Shown here: positions 63,505 to 64,000 of the stretch, piece by piece
Layout of the letters: each line of letters starts with the position of its first letter
Position numbering within the stretch: the first letter of the stretch is position 1
Assembly: GCF_000312425.1 (NCBI RefSeq)
Contig: NZ_HE997181.1
Span: forward strand, 530,002-594,001
Direction of reading: 5' to 3'
Length of the DNA: 64,000 bases
Source: Reyranella massiliensis 521
Lineage (GTDB): Bacteria; Pseudomonadota; Alphaproteobacteria; Reyranellales; Reyranellaceae
Notes under the pieces: generated by a model
What the model was told of the DNA's origin: nothing
What the model saw: the letters and a program-made list of their open reading frames with translations, nothing else
Databases searched by the model: none
Translations under genes and position numbers: made by a program

Positions 63505-64000
63505 ATGCCCACACTGCAAAAGAGCCGTACCGTTCGCGAAGTCGTTGGAGTGTTCCATGGTGCCGACGAACTGCAGGCGGCGATCGACGAGTTGCTTCAG
63601 TCCGGCTTTCATCGCGCCGAACTCAGTCTGCTTGCCAGTGAGGACACGGTGGACAAGAAGCTCGGCCATCATTACCGCAAAGTGAGTTCTCTGGCGGACG
63701 ATCCGATCATTCCGCGCGCCGCTTACGTGTCCCCCGAAGCCATCGGCGGCGCGGAGGGCGGCTTAATCGGCGTCCTCATGTACGTGGGCGCCGTCGCGGC
63801 GGCGGGAGCGATCGTGGCGTCCGGTGGAACGCTCACCGCAGCCATCCTCGGCGCAGCCCTGACGGGTGGCGCCGGTGGCTTGATCGGCTCGCTTCTCGCG
63901 CGATGGGTTGGGGAGGAGCACGGGCGCCACTTACAGGACCAGGTTGACCGTGGCGGATTGTTGCTATGGGTGCGGACATGGGATGCTCGCGATGAGGAGC
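63505..64000 (+). CDS. Glycine-rich membrane protein, DUF1269/general-stress-like (3' truncated)
   Basis: The visible 165 residues start MPTLQKSRTVREVVGVFHG and contain a soluble ADELQAAIDELLQSGF domain of the YflT/DUF1269 kind, then a Gly/Ala-rich hydrophobic segment (GALMYVGAVAAAGAIVASGG-like, GGAGGLIGSLLARWVG) and the strand GLLLWVRTWD. The gene runs off the end. An in-frame ATG at 63427 is an alternative start. It is divergent from the small acidic protein gene. Confidence 0.65.
   Translation, partial: MPTLQKSRTVREVVGVFHGADELQAAIDELLQSGFHRAELSLLASEDTVDKKLGHHYRKVSSLADDPIIPRAAYVSPEAIGGAEGGLIGVLMYVGAVAAAGAIVASGGTLTAAILGAALTGGAGGLIGSLLARWVGEEHGRHLQDQVDRGGLLLWVRTWDARDEE

Overview
The window is high-GC, gene-dense bacterial chromosome. 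Gene content points to an alphaproteobacterium: plant-type glutamate-cysteine ligase, cbb3 oxidase genes, CreA, DUF2852, many Bug/TctC and CoA-transferase genes, a leucine leader-peptide attenuator and a BtaB-like lipid methyltransferase. A Reyranella-like or related Rhizobiales/Rhodospirillales lineage fits, but I cannot fix the genus from sequence alone. Genes are packed with 4-base ATGA/GTGA overlaps inside operons. Five convergent pairs share overlapping stop codons.

Layout. 1-2.9 kb: end of a BtaB-like methyltransferase, a 3-oxoadipyl-CoA thiolase and an OmpA-family protein. 2.9-8.2 kb (minus): nicotinamidase, Tgt and QueA (queuosine), an MBL-fold hydrolase and PurD. 8.2-11.8 kb: XseA, an RraA-like protein, a lipoprotein, a VOC protein and a small SET-domain protein. 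11.8-14.7 kb: an envelope-lipid block with a glycosyltransferase overlapping a PlcP-type metallophosphoesterase, divergent from a diacylglycerol kinase-like gene; with BtaB this suggests phospholipid replacement. 14.7-20.8 kb (minus): lytic transglycosylase, PmbA, small envelope proteins, LeuA with a leader peptide, attenuator and terminator, and a methyltransferase. 20.9-24.9 kb: a giant cyclase/ATPase/TPR regulator and two paralogous Pro/Tyr-rich secreted proteins. 25-28.4 kb: CoA-transferase plus two Bug proteins, with a pseudogene scar showing tandem duplication. 28.5-38 kb: mixed metabolism (TetR/DUF2852 pair with a shared operator, EEP phosphatase, D-hydroxyacid dehydrogenase, UbiD-family decarboxylase, CitE-like lyase, CreA, DMT transporter, Cys-rich protein). 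38-45 kb: METTL20-like methyltransferase, UbiA, RsmE, GshA, VOC protein, PanE-like reductase and small periplasmic proteins. 45-52.8 kb: autotransporter, TldD, quinone oxidoreductase, a TIGR02466 oxygenase and acyl-CoA synthetase.

At 52.9 kb a tRNA-Leu(CAA) is followed by a frameshifted tyrosine integrase and scraps of IS3- and IS5-type transposases, the typical edge of an old integrated island. Beyond it lie an MFS transporter and, on the minus strand, a complete cbb3 oxidase operon (ccoN, ccoO, ccoQ, ccoP, two small membrane-protein genes, ccoI/fixI, ccoS) without ccoG or ccoH. The window ends in a truncated glycine-rich membrane protein gene.

Strongest leads: the leuA attenuator with an 11-residue leucine-rich leader, the PlcP/glycosyltransferase/BtaB lipid-remodelling set, the CoA-transferase scar between two Bug genes, a palindromic operator shared by a TetR gene and a DUF2852 gene, an internally duplicated four-cysteine periplasmic protein, and the fossil island boundary. 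I found no CRISPR array, rRNA or intact transposon.
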